Of a stretch of 64,000 nucleotides of DNA, positions 1 to 8,472 are shown one piece after another. Source of the DNA: Kuafuiihalomonas sp964473255. Its GTDB lineage: Bacteria; Myxococcota; Kuafuiibacteriia; Kuafuiibacteriales; Kuafuiibacteriaceae. Each line of letters starts with the position of its first letter. Position 1 is the stretch's first letter. A model generated the notes under the pieces. That model saw nothing but the letters and a program-made list of their open reading frames with translations. It ran no database searches and was not told the origin of the DNA. The stretch lies in NCBI GenBank assembly GCA_964473255.1, contig CAYYOT010000018.1, forward strand, positions 1-64,000, written 5' to 3'. The position numbers were made by a program, and so were the translations under genes.

Positions 1-2
1 CT

Positions 3-1235
3 CCCTACCGGCCGTGGCTCGTTCGTGGGGCGAACTTCGCCCTGGCCGTCCGCCATCCCCGGCTGGAGAGCGCCGCACTGATGGCCCGAGCGGAACGCAA
101 GACCGGGCTGTCCTTCGCCGACGACGTGGCTTTTCGCCCCGGCCTCGACCAGCTTCTCGCCGCGATCGAAGAAGAAGCTCGCCTGCATCCGGTGGGGCGC
201 TTCATGTACCGCGAGCATCTGACGTCGGTGCTCGCCAATCGCCTCCGCACGCAAGCCTGGTGGGCGGCCACTCCCGACCTCGCAGCAATGGAGATCGCGT
301 CTCCGATCGTGATCACCGGCCTTCAACGAACCGGCACCACGTTCCTGCAGCGGCTCTTGGCCGCCGACCCTCGACATCGTTCGCTGGCCTCCTGGGAGAC
401 GCTCAACCCGGTTCCGCTGCACCGCCCGGACGGTCCGCTGAAGCCGTCATCCCCGTCCGAAGTGGCGCGGCGCAGGAAGGCGGCCCGCACGGCCGAGCTG
501 GCCCTTCGCTACTTGGCCCCAGATTTCTTCGCCATCCATCCGGTCGAGGTCGACGCTCCCGAGGAAGAGTCCGTCCTCATGGATCTGTCCCTGGAAAGCC
601 CGGCGGCAGAAGCGATGCTCCACGTCCCTTCGTACGCGCAATGGCTCGCCGAGCGCGACGCGCGGCCCGTATACGCGCTGCTCGTCCAAGTGCTCCAAGC
701 ACTGCAGCGGCAAAAGCCGGGCGAGGCCTGGATCCTGAAGACGCCCCATCATCTCGGGCACCTCGAGATCCTTCACCGCGCTCTGCCCCAGGCGCGCGTG
801 GTCGTGACCCACCGGGATCCCGCGCAAACGCTCCCTTCGTTTTGCAGCATGGTCGCCCACGGCCGCGGGGTCTTCAGCGATCACGTGGACCCCGACCAGA
901 TCGGCCGCTCGTGGTTGGAGCGACAGGTCTCGATGCTCGAGCGAGCCGATCGAGCCCGGGAGAGCTGCGCCGGCCTACCCGTGCTCGACGTCGACTATCG
1001 GAGCTTGGTGAAAGACCCGCTCCACACGGTCCGGCAGGTGTACGCCTTTGCGGGACGTCCCTTTGACGAGCAGGCCAAGTCGGCGGTCGAAAACGCGATT
1101 CGCACCCATCGCCAGCACAAGCATGGGCGTCACGTCTATCGGCTCGAGGACTTCGGACTCGACCCGGAGGAAGTCGACCGTCGCTTCGCCCGGTACCGGC
1201 AGGCTCACCTCGCCGAGCCGGCGACTCCGCCGTAA
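3..1235 (+). CDS. Sulfotransferase family protein, 5' end outside window
   Basis: This is a PAPS-type sulfotransferase-fold enzyme, probably cytosolic; the acceptor is unknown. The nucleotide-binding loop is visible as ITGLQRTGTTFLQRLL about 75 residues after the internal ATG at 81, and a 3'-phosphate-binding stretch THRDPAQTLPS follows around residue 240. The frame stays open upstream of that ATG to base 3, and the translated upstream part continues naturally into ALMARAERKTGLS, which in this family lies well inside the protein. The real start is therefore probably left of the window. The 3' end overlaps the convergent Rieske-GltS gene by 31 bp. Family assignment is firm; substrate is not. 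Confidence 0.85.
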   Translation, partial: PYRPWLVRGANFALAVRHPRLESAALMARAERKTGLSFADDVAFRPGLDQLLAAIEEEARLHPVGRFMYREHLTSVLANRLRTQAWWAATPDLAAMEIASPIVITGLQRTGTTFLQRLLAADPRHRSLASWETLNPVPLHRPDGPLKPSSPSEVARRRKAARTAELALRYLAPDFFAIHPVEVDAPEEESVLMDLSLESPAAEAMLHVPSYAQWLAERDARPVYALLVQVLQALQRQKPGEAWILKTPHHLGHLEILHRALPQARVVVTHRDPAQTLPSFCSMVAHGRGVFSDHVDPDQIGRSWLERQVSMLERADRARESCAGLPVLDVDYRSLVKDPLHTVRQVYAFAGRPFDEQAKSAVENAIRTHRQHKHGRHVYRLEDFGLDPEEVDRRFARYRQAHLAEPATPP

Positions 1236-2839
1236 GCCACTCCGGTCAGCTCGGCGATGTCCCTCTTGAACGTCGTGAGATCCCGCAGCTCGAAGTCCGC
1301 CAACGAGCGGTGCCCGCAGGCCCGGGCGAGCACCTTCATCAACTCGATGGTTGCCGTCAGGTAGCGGTGAAGACGTTCGGCCGAACGCTCGATGACGAGG
1401 CGCGCGCGAAGGTGGTCCTTCTGGGTGGCGATCCCCACCGGACAGTTGTTCGTATGGCACGCCCGCATGCCCAGACAACCGATCGCCTGAAGCGCAGAGT
1501 TCGAGACGGCGACACCGTCGGCGCCGAGAGCGAGGGCTTTGACGAAGTCGCTCTCCGTCCGCAGTCCTCCCGTGACGATCAAGGTGACGCCTTCGGTTCG
1601 CCGGGCATTCAGGTGACGTCGCGCCCGCGCGAGCGCGGCCATGGTCGGCACGCTAATGTTGTTCTTGAAGATGTCGGGTGCGGAGCCCGTCCCCCCACCG
1701 CGACCGTCCAGGATGATGTAGTCGGCACTCGCCTCGAGGGCGAAATCGATGTCGTCCTCGACATGCTGGGCGCTCATCTTGAAGCCCACGGGAATGCCGC
1801 CGCTCGCTTCGCGAACCTGGTCGGCTACCCTCCGAAAATCGTCGGTCGTACTGAGGTCGGAAAACGTCGCCGGACTGATCGCGGGCTCTCCGGGCTCGAG
1901 CCCGCGCACCTCGGCGATCTTGCCCCGGACCTTGTCCCCGGGAAGATGTCCGCCGGTGCCCGTCTTGGCGCCTTGTCCGGCCTTGAAGTGAAAGGCCTGG
2001 ACGACCTTCACGTTGTCCAAGTTCCAGGAGAACCTGCCCGACGCGAGCTCGTAGAAATACCGGCCGTTCTTCGCCTGCTCCTCGGGAAGCATGCCGCCTT
2101 CCCCGGAGCAGATGCCCGTCCCCGCCCGATCCGCGCCGAGGGCCAAGGCTTCCTTCGCTTCCTGACTGACCGCCCCGAAGCTCATGTCGCTCACGAAGAT
2201 CGGGATATCGAGCTCCAGCGGACGCTTGGCGTGGGGCCCGATCACGAGCTTCGTGTCGACGGGAACCTCGTCGAGGAGAGGCTTCTTCGCGAGCTGGGCA
2301 GTGAGGAGCTGGATGTCGTCCCAGCTGGGAAGGTCCTCGCGGGGAACGCCCATCGCGGAGCTCTTGCCGTGGTGCCCGATCTTGGAGAGGCCTTCCTGGG
2401 CCAACTGCTGAATGTAGCCGTTGTGCGGTTCGTCCGGAGTGCCGTGGATGTCCTGATACAAGCCGAGGTAGGCCTTCCGATCGTAGGGCTGTGGATTGTC
2501 CGTGGCCCACGCTCGAATCTCCGCCTCGTCGACGAAGACCTCGTCCTTATCGATCCACGACTCGAACCGGTGAAGAACCTCGTTCGGATTGTAGGAACTG
2601 ACGCCCGTGCGGAACTGATAGTCCCATCCGTGTACGCCGCAGACGATGTTGTCGCCATCGATATGGCCGTCAGCCATGAGGGCCCCGCGGTGCAGGCAGC
2701 GTCCATAGAGCACAGAAACCCGATCGTCATGTCGGATGACGACCAGGTCGACGTCGGCGACGAGGGCATAGGCGGGCGTTCGGTCGGCCAGCTCGGTCAG
2801 TCGAGCCACGGAGACCGCGGAGGCGTTCTTGGTGTTCAT
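1205..2839 (-). CDS. Rieske [2Fe-2S] domain fused to glutamate synthase-type FMN domain
   Basis: This 544-residue protein has two redox modules. Residues about 10-105 form a Rieske domain with C48-x-H50 and C67-x-x-H70 as cluster ligands. Residues about 170-520 match the FMN-binding domain of the glutamate synthase large subunit. That domain carries the [3Fe-4S] cysteine pattern C455-x5-C461-x4-C466 within CHTNNCPVGIATQ and a glycine-rich flavin segment near residue 380. There is no glutaminase domain, so it is not a classical GltB. An amidotransferase or another flavin oxidoreductase fed by the Rieske centre is an inference. Downstream of the AI-2E gene on the same strand with a 4 bp gap, so they are probably co-transcribed. 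Confidence 0.85.
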   Translation of the reverse strand: MNTKNASAVSVARLTELADRTPAYALVADVDLVVIRHDDRVSVLYGRCLHRGALMADGHIDGDNIVCGVHGWDYQFRTGVSSYNPNEVLHRFESWIDKDEVFVDEAEIRAWATDNPQPYDRKAYLGLYQDIHGTPDEPHNGYIQQLAQEGLSKIGHHGKSSAMGVPREDLPSWDDIQLLTAQLAKKPLLDEVPVDTKLVIGPHAKRPLELDIPIFVSDMSFGAVSQEAKEALALGADRAGTGICSGEGGMLPEEQAKNGRYFYELASGRFSWNLDNVKVVQAFHFKAGQGAKTGTGGHLPGDKVRGKIAEVRGLEPGEPAISPATFSDLSTTDDFRRVADQVREASGGIPVGFKMSAQHVEDDIDFALEASADYIILDGRGGGTGSAPDIFKNNISVPTMAALARARRHLNARRTEGVTLIVTGGLRTESDFVKALALGADGVAVSNSALQAIGCLGMRACHTNNCPVGIATQKDHLRARLVIERSAERLHRYLTATIELMKVLARACGHRSLADFELRDLTTFKRDIAELTGVAYGGVAGSAR

Positions 2840-2843
2840 TGCT

Positions 2844-3965
2844 TTAGAGCTCCTTCTTTTGGGCGAGCGTCAATCGAGCCGCGGTCATCGCTCGACCCTC
2901 CGGATCGTCGATCCAGGCCACGAATATCTGGTAGCCCACGGCTAGTACCACAGCCCCGACGAATAAACCGATGATCCCGGTGGAGACCATCCCTCCGATG
3001 GCCCCCAGTAGGATGACCACCATGGGTACGTTGACTCCCCGTCCGAGTAACAGCGGTTTCAAGAAAGTATCGCTCGAACCGACGATCAGTCCATAGATGG
3101 TGAAGAGCACCGCTACGGTGGTGCTCTTGGCGGTAAAGGCCCAGAACATGACCGGACCCAGGACCAAAATGGGCGGAAGCTGCACGACGGCCAAAACCAG
3201 GACGAAGAGCGACCAGAGCATCGCCGCCGGCACGCCGACGACGAGCATCCCGACCGCGGCCAGGAGAGATTGAATGACCGCGATCCCCAAAACGCCCTGA
3301 AACACGCTGCGTACGGTTCTGATGGCCAGATCGACGAACGGCTCGCCGCTGGAACCGGCAAGCCGGGTGGCAAACTTCAGGGCGAAGGCGCGAGCTTGTT
3401 CGGCGGACAGCAGAAGCCACCCTGCGATGAGAATCGAGACGAAGAACTGGAGCGTCGCCGACGCGAGCCCGCCCAAGGCGCCCAGACACCAGGCCCCCGC
3501 CCGCTGCAGCTCGGGAGCCAGGCGAGTCAGCGTCTTGTCGAGACTCTCCGACGCCTCCAGCCAGCGCTCGTACAGCACTTCGCCCACCACGGGCCACTCC
3601 CGAACGCTCGGCGGCGGCGGAGGCACGTCGAGGTCGCCGGCCTGAGCGCTGCGAGCCACCAGTCGCACCTCCTGGATCGTCGCGGTGAAAAACCACGCGC
3701 TGGGAACCAGCAGAAGAGCCAGCATGACCAGGGTGATGAAGAGCGCGCTGGTGCGCGGCCCAATGCCGGCTCGCTTCATGAGCCCGAGTTGAAGCGGGCG
3801 AAGCGAGACCGACAGGATGGCCGACCAGGCGACGACCGGCACGAAGGGTCGGACGATGCTCAGCGACCAAATCGACACCAGGGCCAAGAGACCGATGCGA
3901 ATGAAGGCCTCCACGCTGAGCTTGAGGGTGCGCGCCTCGCGGTCCACGACCGGCTCGGTTGTCAT
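2844..3965 (-). CDS. AI-2E family transporter (PerM/YdiK-like membrane protein)
   Basis: A polytopic inner-membrane protein of about 373 residues. It has a pair of N-terminal helices, a soluble middle region rich in charged residues, and a C-terminal block of helices containing the family-typical segment IYGLIVGSSDTFLKPLLLGR followed by small-residue-rich helices. Known members export autoinducer-2 or other small molecules, or act as Na+/H+ antiporters, so the substrate is open. I chose the ATG at 3965 because the seven codons from the ATG at 3986 add only an unconserved extension. It is the first gene of a two-gene minus-strand unit with the Rieske-GltS gene and is divergent from the SDR gene, about 70 bp away. 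Confidence 0.8.
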   Translation of the reverse strand: MTTEPVVDREARTLKLSVEAFIRIGLLALVSIWSLSIVRPFVPVVAWSAILSVSLRPLQLGLMKRAGIGPRTSALFITLVMLALLLVPSAWFFTATIQEVRLVARSAQAGDLDVPPPPPSVREWPVVGEVLYERWLEASESLDKTLTRLAPELQRAGAWCLGALGGLASATLQFFVSILIAGWLLLSAEQARAFALKFATRLAGSSGEPFVDLAIRTVRSVFQGVLGIAVIQSLLAAVGMLVVGVPAAMLWSLFVLVLAVVQLPPILVLGPVMFWAFTAKSTTVAVLFTIYGLIVGSSDTFLKPLLLGRGVNVPMVVILLGAIGGMVSTGIIGLFVGAVVLAVGYQIFVAWIDDPEGRAMTAARLTLAQKKEL

Positions 3966-4035
3966 GATGGGGAGCACCGGTAGCACTAGCTGGGGGTCCA
4001 GGACCAGCGAGGCCCCGTGGTACAGGTACGTGGAA

Positions 4036-5007
4036 ATGGCACGCTACGACGGGATCCTATCCGCTCTGGCCGGCGCGCTCGGCCAACGCTCCTCGAGCGC
4101 CGACATCTCCTTGAGCGAAGACGATAGTCGGCTCGATGGGCAGCGAGCCCTGGTCACCGGGGCGAACACTGGCCTCGGCCGGGCGGTCGCGCGGCAGCTG
4201 GCCCAGCGAGGCGCCGACCTGGTGGTGGCCGGTCGCACCGATGCCCGCGATGTCTGGGAGGAGTTTCGATCGACGGGGAGGAGCGTCGAGTATCGGTACG
4301 TCGATCTTTCGGATCTGCAGAGCGTACGCAGGCTGGTGGAGACCTTGGGCGACGGCGCCCCTTTCGACGTAGTGGTCTCGAACGCCGGCGTCGTTCCCGG
4401 TCGCGCCCGACGAACCCCTCAGGGCATCGAAGAGATGTTCGCCGTGAACTTCCTCTCCTGCTTCATGCTCCTCGACCGACTCCTGGACCAGGGGCTCATC
4501 CGCGGTTCTCGAACGCACCCGCGGATCGTGATCGTGACCTCGGAATCGCATCGAAGCGCCCGGCCCATCGACTGGGAGCGCTTCGGCGCGTTTCGCGACT
4601 ACGGCATGGGCGGGTCGATGGCCGAGTACGCGACGAACAAGTTCCTCCTAACCGCGCTCGCTCGTGAGCTGGGACGGCGCCGCGCCCAAGATGATTTCGT
4701 GGCCGTCCACAGCATCTGCCCCGGTCCGGTCAACAGCCGGATCGCCCGGGAAGCACCCGCGTGGGCCCAACCCCTGCTAGGGCTGGTGTTCACCGCGTTC
4801 TTTCGGTCCCCGGAGGCGGCCGCGAAGCCGGTGGTTCATCTGGCGTCGAGCTCCACGCTCGAAGGGCAAACAGGCATCTATCTTCACCACTGGACGCCGA
4901 AGGAGGTCCACCCTGAAGCCGAAGCGCCGGAGACCGGCGACCGCTTGTTCCGCGCGAGCCAGACCTTGATTTCTCGTCTGGCGACCGGCCCCGTCTCCGC
5001 GACTTGA
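4036..5007 (+). CDS. Short-chain dehydrogenase/reductase
   Basis: An NAD(P)-dependent oxidoreductase of the classical SDR fold, about 323 residues. The cofactor loop is VTGANTGLGRAVA (TGxxxGxG), the NAG motif appears as SNAGVV, and the catalytic Tyr-Lys pair is in EYATNKFLL. The layout, with a 30-residue N-terminal extension and a long C-terminal tail, resembles retinol dehydrogenase-like and WWOX-like SDRs. The frame is open upstream to 3817, but that part is antisense to the neighbouring transporter, so the ATG at 4036 is preferred; a GTG at 4030 is possible. Substrate is unknown. Confidence 0.85.
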   Translation: MARYDGILSALAGALGQRSSSADISLSEDDSRLDGQRALVTGANTGLGRAVARQLAQRGADLVVAGRTDARDVWEEFRSTGRSVEYRYVDLSDLQSVRRLVETLGDGAPFDVVVSNAGVVPGRARRTPQGIEEMFAVNFLSCFMLLDRLLDQGLIRGSRTHPRIVIVTSESHRSARPIDWERFGAFRDYGMGGSMAEYATNKFLLTALARELGRRRAQDDFVAVHSICPGPVNSRIAREAPAWAQPLLGLVFTAFFRSPEAAAKPVVHLASSSTLEGQTGIYLHHWTPKEVHPEAEAPETGDRLFRASQTLISRLATGPVSAT

Positions 5008-5062
5008 CCGTCGGGGCCATCGGGCTGGTTGCCGCGCTGTGCCGAACGGAGGAAGAGAGCAC

Positions 5063-5713
5063 GTGGCGTCCACCGTAGAATTCCATTTCGACTTCATCTC
5101 TCCGTACGCCTACCTCGGTTGGAAGATCGGTCGGCCGGCGCTCACCCGGGCCGGGGCCAATCTGAGGAACCATCCGGTCTTGTTCGCCGCCCTGCTCGAT
5201 CGGCACGGGCACAAGGGCCCGGCCGAAATAGCGACCAAGAAGCAGTACACGTTCAAGCACGTGCGGCGATTGGCGCACGACGCAAAGATCCCGCTCGTGC
5301 CACCTCCCACCCATCCTTTCCTTCCGCTCCTCGCTCTGCGGATCGCAGGACTCGCCGACGGTGCCGACCAGGTTCGGATCATCGACGCGCTCTTCGATGC
5401 GGCGTGGGCCCGAGGCGTCGGTGTCGAAGCTTCCGACGTCGTGTGCAAGACGCTGGAGGAAGCCGGGCTGCCAGGTCGCGAGCTCGTGGATGAAGCGACC
5501 ACGCAGGAAGCGAAAGACCGCCTGCGCCGGAGCACCGAGCGGGCCCTCGAGCGAGGCGTCTTCGGCGTGCCCACGTTTATCGTGGGAGCTGAGCTCTTCT
5601 GGGGTGTGGACTCCGTTCCTCATGTCGTGCGGTATCTTCGCGGTGAGGATCCGGTGACCGACGAGGATGTCGCGCGCTACGCAAGCCTCCGTCCCTCCGC
5701 GGAGCGGCGATGA
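5063..5713 (+). CDS. DsbA-fold isomerase, 2-hydroxychromene-2-carboxylate isomerase family
   Basis: A glutathione-dependent isomerase-like protein of about 216 residues with the kappa-class GST/DsbA thioredoxin fold. It opens with the family signature VEFHFDFISPYAYLGW, in which the DsbA CxxC is replaced by SPYAY, and ends with the cis-Pro segment GVFGVPTFIVG and an FWGVD motif. In known members this enzyme acts in naphthalene or related aromatic degradation, but no other catabolic gene is nearby, so the substrate is unclear. The GTG at 5063 is chosen because GGAGG at 5048-5052 precedes it at good spacing; a longer reading from GTG 5039 would place that site inside the gene. Its stop overlaps the permease start as ATGA. 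Confidence 0.85.
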   Translation: MASTVEFHFDFISPYAYLGWKIGRPALTRAGANLRNHPVLFAALLDRHGHKGPAEIATKKQYTFKHVRRLAHDAKIPLVPPPTHPFLPLLALRIAGLADGADQVRIIDALFDAAWARGVGVEASDVVCKTLEEAGLPGRELVDEATTQEAKDRLRRSTERALERGVFGVPTFIVGAELFWGVDSVPHVVRYLRGEDPVTDEDVARYASLRPSAERR

Positions 5714-7374
5714 CCGGGAACGCTCAACCTCTGTGGGTGAAAGGCGACCTCGATGGCTTCTTTGGGCTCGCCATCGATAACCTGATCCAGTTCCTCCTCA
5801 TCGTGGGCCTCGGGCAGGCGGTGCTCGGTTTTCCTCGGGAGCTGATTCTGGGCCGCATTCTGCCGGGAGCATGTCTCTCGATCGTGGTCGGGAACGTCTT
5901 CTACGCTTGGCAAGCCCAGCGCCTTTCGGCGCGAAGCGGACGTCGGGACGTGACGGCGTTGCCCTACGGCATCAACACGCCATCGCTCTTCGCCTTCGTC
6001 TTTCTGGTGATGCTCCCCGTCCGGCTGGCGGCGGTGGAGGAGGGCCTTCCGCCGGGTGAGGCTTCCCTCGTCGCGTGGCAGGTCGGGCTCGCCGCGTGTC
6101 TGGTCTCGGGGGCGATCGAACTCGCGGGATCCAGCATCGGATCCTGGGTGCGCCGGGTGACCCCTCGAGCCGCACTCCTGTCGACGCTCGCGGGCATCGC
6201 CATCTCGTTCATCGCGATCGATTTCGCGCTTCGCACCTTCGAATCACCGCTGGTCGCCATGCTCCCTTTAGCCGTCATCCTGGCCGCCTACTTCGCGCGG
6301 ATCTCGCTGCCCGGAGGCCTCCCCGGGGGCTTGGTCGCCGTCGGTTTCGGAACCGCTTCGGCCTGGCTCCTCGCCTGGCTGAAGCCGGAGGCTGCCCCGG
6401 TCAGCGCCGAAGCCGTGATCGACGGAGCCGCTCTAGTGGGCGTCTACTTTCCACTTCCGCTCGTCGGCGATGTAGCCGCCGGACTCGGCCATCCTTTGTT
6501 CTGGCGCTTCTTCGTCCCCGTCATCCTCCCCATGGGTTTATTCAATGTCCTCGGCTCCCTGCAGAACGTCGAGTCCGCCGAAGCCGCCGGAGACTCCTAT
6601 CCGACCGGACCAAGCATGGCGATGAACGGGGCGGGGTCGATGGTGGCGGCCATCTTCGGGTCGTGCTTTCCAACCACGATCTATATCGGGCATCCGGGCT
6701 GGAAGGCACTCGGTGCGCGCTCGGGCTACTCCCTCGCCAACGCGGCATTCTTCGTGGTGCTGGCTACCTTCGGGCTGGGAAATTTCGTCGCGGCCATCAT
6801 CCCCATCGAGGCCGGGATCGCCATCGTGCTCTACATCGGATTGGTGATCACGGCCCAAGCCTTCCAGACGTCGCCCTCCCGCCACGCGCCGGCGGTCGCC
6901 GTCGGCCTGTTTCCCGCCATCGCCGCCTGGGGCGTTCTCGTCATGACCCAAACGCTCGGAGCCGCCGGCATCGCCGAGGGCGACCCGGGTCTCGCGGGAC
7001 GCGTACTGACCAATCCGGATGCCTTCGGGCAAGCTGGGCTACACCTGGAGGGTCTGGCCGCGACGAGCCAAGGCTTTCTGCTGACGTGCATGGTATGGTC
7101 GGCGGCCGCCGCCCTTCTGATCGATCAGCACTTTCGTCCAGCCGCCGCTTGGATGGCCTCCGGCGCGGTTCTGTCCTTCTTTGGCTTCATGCACGCCGGG
7201 CGCATCGGCCCGGCGGGAGGGACCTACGAGCTGGGCTTTGGCGTCGGCGCGCAGTGGGCGCTGGCCTACGGGCTCACTTCGGGGTTTCTCGTGTTGTTGG
7301 GAGCAACGCATGCTGCGGCGTCCAAGGAAGGCGTCGCCCCCGGACCCGCACCCATGAAACAGGAGGGTCCATGA
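5710..7374 (+). CDS. Multi-pass permease, NCS2/SLC23-like
   Basis: A 554-residue integral membrane protein with roughly 12-14 hydrophobic segments. Its overall organisation and the motif TALPYGINTPSLFAFV near residue 85 resemble the nucleobase-cation symporter-2 superfamily, which takes up uracil, xanthine or related compounds. I cannot assign a substrate, and it may belong to an uncharacterised branch. The start overlaps the preceding isomerase stop by four bases (ATGA at 5710-5713). The stop overlaps the threonine aldolase start in the same way, so the three genes look translationally coupled. Confidence 0.75.
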   Translation: MTGNAQPLWVKGDLDGFFGLAIDNLIQFLLIVGLGQAVLGFPRELILGRILPGACLSIVVGNVFYAWQAQRLSARSGRRDVTALPYGINTPSLFAFVFLVMLPVRLAAVEEGLPPGEASLVAWQVGLAACLVSGAIELAGSSIGSWVRRVTPRAALLSTLAGIAISFIAIDFALRTFESPLVAMLPLAVILAAYFARISLPGGLPGGLVAVGFGTASAWLLAWLKPEAAPVSAEAVIDGAALVGVYFPLPLVGDVAAGLGHPLFWRFFVPVILPMGLFNVLGSLQNVESAEAAGDSYPTGPSMAMNGAGSMVAAIFGSCFPTTIYIGHPGWKALGARSGYSLANAAFFVVLATFGLGNFVAAIIPIEAGIAIVLYIGLVITAQAFQTSPSRHAPAVAVGLFPAIAAWGVLVMTQTLGAAGIAEGDPGLAGRVLTNPDAFGQAGLHLEGLAATSQGFLLTCMVWSAAAALLIDQHFRPAAAWMASGAVLSFFGFMHAGRIGPAGGTYELGFGVGAQWALAYGLTSGFLVLLGATHAAASKEGVAPGPAPMKQEGP

Positions 7375-8387
7375 ACCGTCCGGTCGATCTGCGCAGTGAC
7401 ACCATGACCCGCCCCACTCCGGGAATGCTCGAGGCGATGATGTCGGCGGAGGTCGGCGACGACGTCTGGGGCGAGGATCCCTCGGTTCACGCGCTGGAGA
7501 CCCAGGTCGCCGAGACCTTCGCCCACGAAGCGGCCGTCTTCTGTCCGTCGGGGACGATGACCAATCAGATTGCACTTCGGGTGCACCTGCAGCCGGGCGA
7601 TGAGGTGATCTGCTCGTCGGAGGCCCACATCTACAACTACGAGGGCGGCGGCATCGCGGCCAACGCGGGCGCCTCCGTCGCCTTCGCCACGTCGGAGCGC
7701 GGACGCTTCACGGCGGCCCAGGCCGAGGAGCGCGTCCGAACCGACGATCCACACCACCCGAGGACCCGTCTGATCGCCGTCGAGGACACCTCGAACCGCG
7801 GCGGGGGGGCCATTTGGCCCTCTTCCGACCTCCGAGCGCTGCGCAAGCTGGCGGACGCTCGAAGCCTGGCTCTCCATCTCGACGGAGCCCGTGTCTTCAA
7901 CCGCCTGGTGGCCGCCGGTGATGCGCCGGAGGAGTACGGGCGTAACTTCGACTCCCTTTCGGTCTGCCTTTCGAAAGGGCTGGGCGCGCCCGTGGGTTCG
8001 GTGCTGATCGGACCGAAGAGCTTCATCGCCCGCGCCCGCCGAATGCGCAAACTCATGGGCGGCGGAATGCGTCAGGCGGGTTTCATGGCCGCCGCGGGAC
8101 GCTATGCCCTCGATCACCACGTCGACCGACTCTCGGACGACCATCGCCGGGCGCGTGCGTTGGCCGAAGCGCTCGAGTCCTCCCCCGCCGTCCGCATGGT
8201 TCTGCCGGTCGAGACCAATATCGTGATCTTCGAACCGCTCGCAGCCGTGCCCGACGTGCTCGCTTCACTCGATGCTCGCGGAGTCAAAGCCGCAGGCATG
8301 GGCGCGAGAATCCGATTCGTCACCCACCTCGACATCGATGACCAGGGTGTCGATCGCACGCTCGATGCGCTCGCGAAGCTGCGCTGA
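7371..8387 (+). CDS. ltaE: Low-specificity L-threonine aldolase
   Basis: A PLP-dependent fold-type I aldolase of 338 residues that splits threonine or allo-threonine into glycine and acetaldehyde. The sequence opens with the hallmark VDLRSDTMTRPTPGML, has a Gly/Ser-rich PLP phosphate region in FCPSGTMTNQIALR, and carries the PLP-binding lysine in SVCLSKGLGAPVGS. The ATG at 7371 has a strong ribosome-binding site, AGGAGG, at 7361-7366 and overlaps the permease stop by four bases. The same frame is open far upstream, but that region is a shadow of the permease. Coupling to a permease suggests use of an imported amino acid or related substrate, which is inference. Confidence 0.93.
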   Translation: MNRPVDLRSDTMTRPTPGMLEAMMSAEVGDDVWGEDPSVHALETQVAETFAHEAAVFCPSGTMTNQIALRVHLQPGDEVICSSEAHIYNYEGGGIAANAGASVAFATSERGRFTAAQAEERVRTDDPHHPRTRLIAVEDTSNRGGGAIWPSSDLRALRKLADARSLALHLDGARVFNRLVAAGDAPEEYGRNFDSLSVCLSKGLGAPVGSVLIGPKSFIARARRMRKLMGGGMRQAGFMAAAGRYALDHHVDRLSDDHRRARALAEALESSPAVRMVLPVETNIVIFEPLAAVPDVLASLDARGVKAAGMGARIRFVTHLDIDDQGVDRTLDALAKLR

Positions 8388-8472
8388 AGCCCCGGAAAAC
8401 GCCCGCTCGATTCCGCCGGCCGTCCCTACCTCGAGGCTCGCTCCCGTGCTGGGGAACTGATAGTCGAGGATC

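Noticed and set aside
1310..2974. A 554-codon plus-strand reading frame
   Set aside because: It is antisense to the Rieske-GltS gene, which has clear cofactor motifs.
6075..7370. A long N-terminal extension of the threonine aldolase frame
   Set aside because: This part is a shadow of the permease gene. The aldolase has a strong ribosome-binding site and ATG at 7371.
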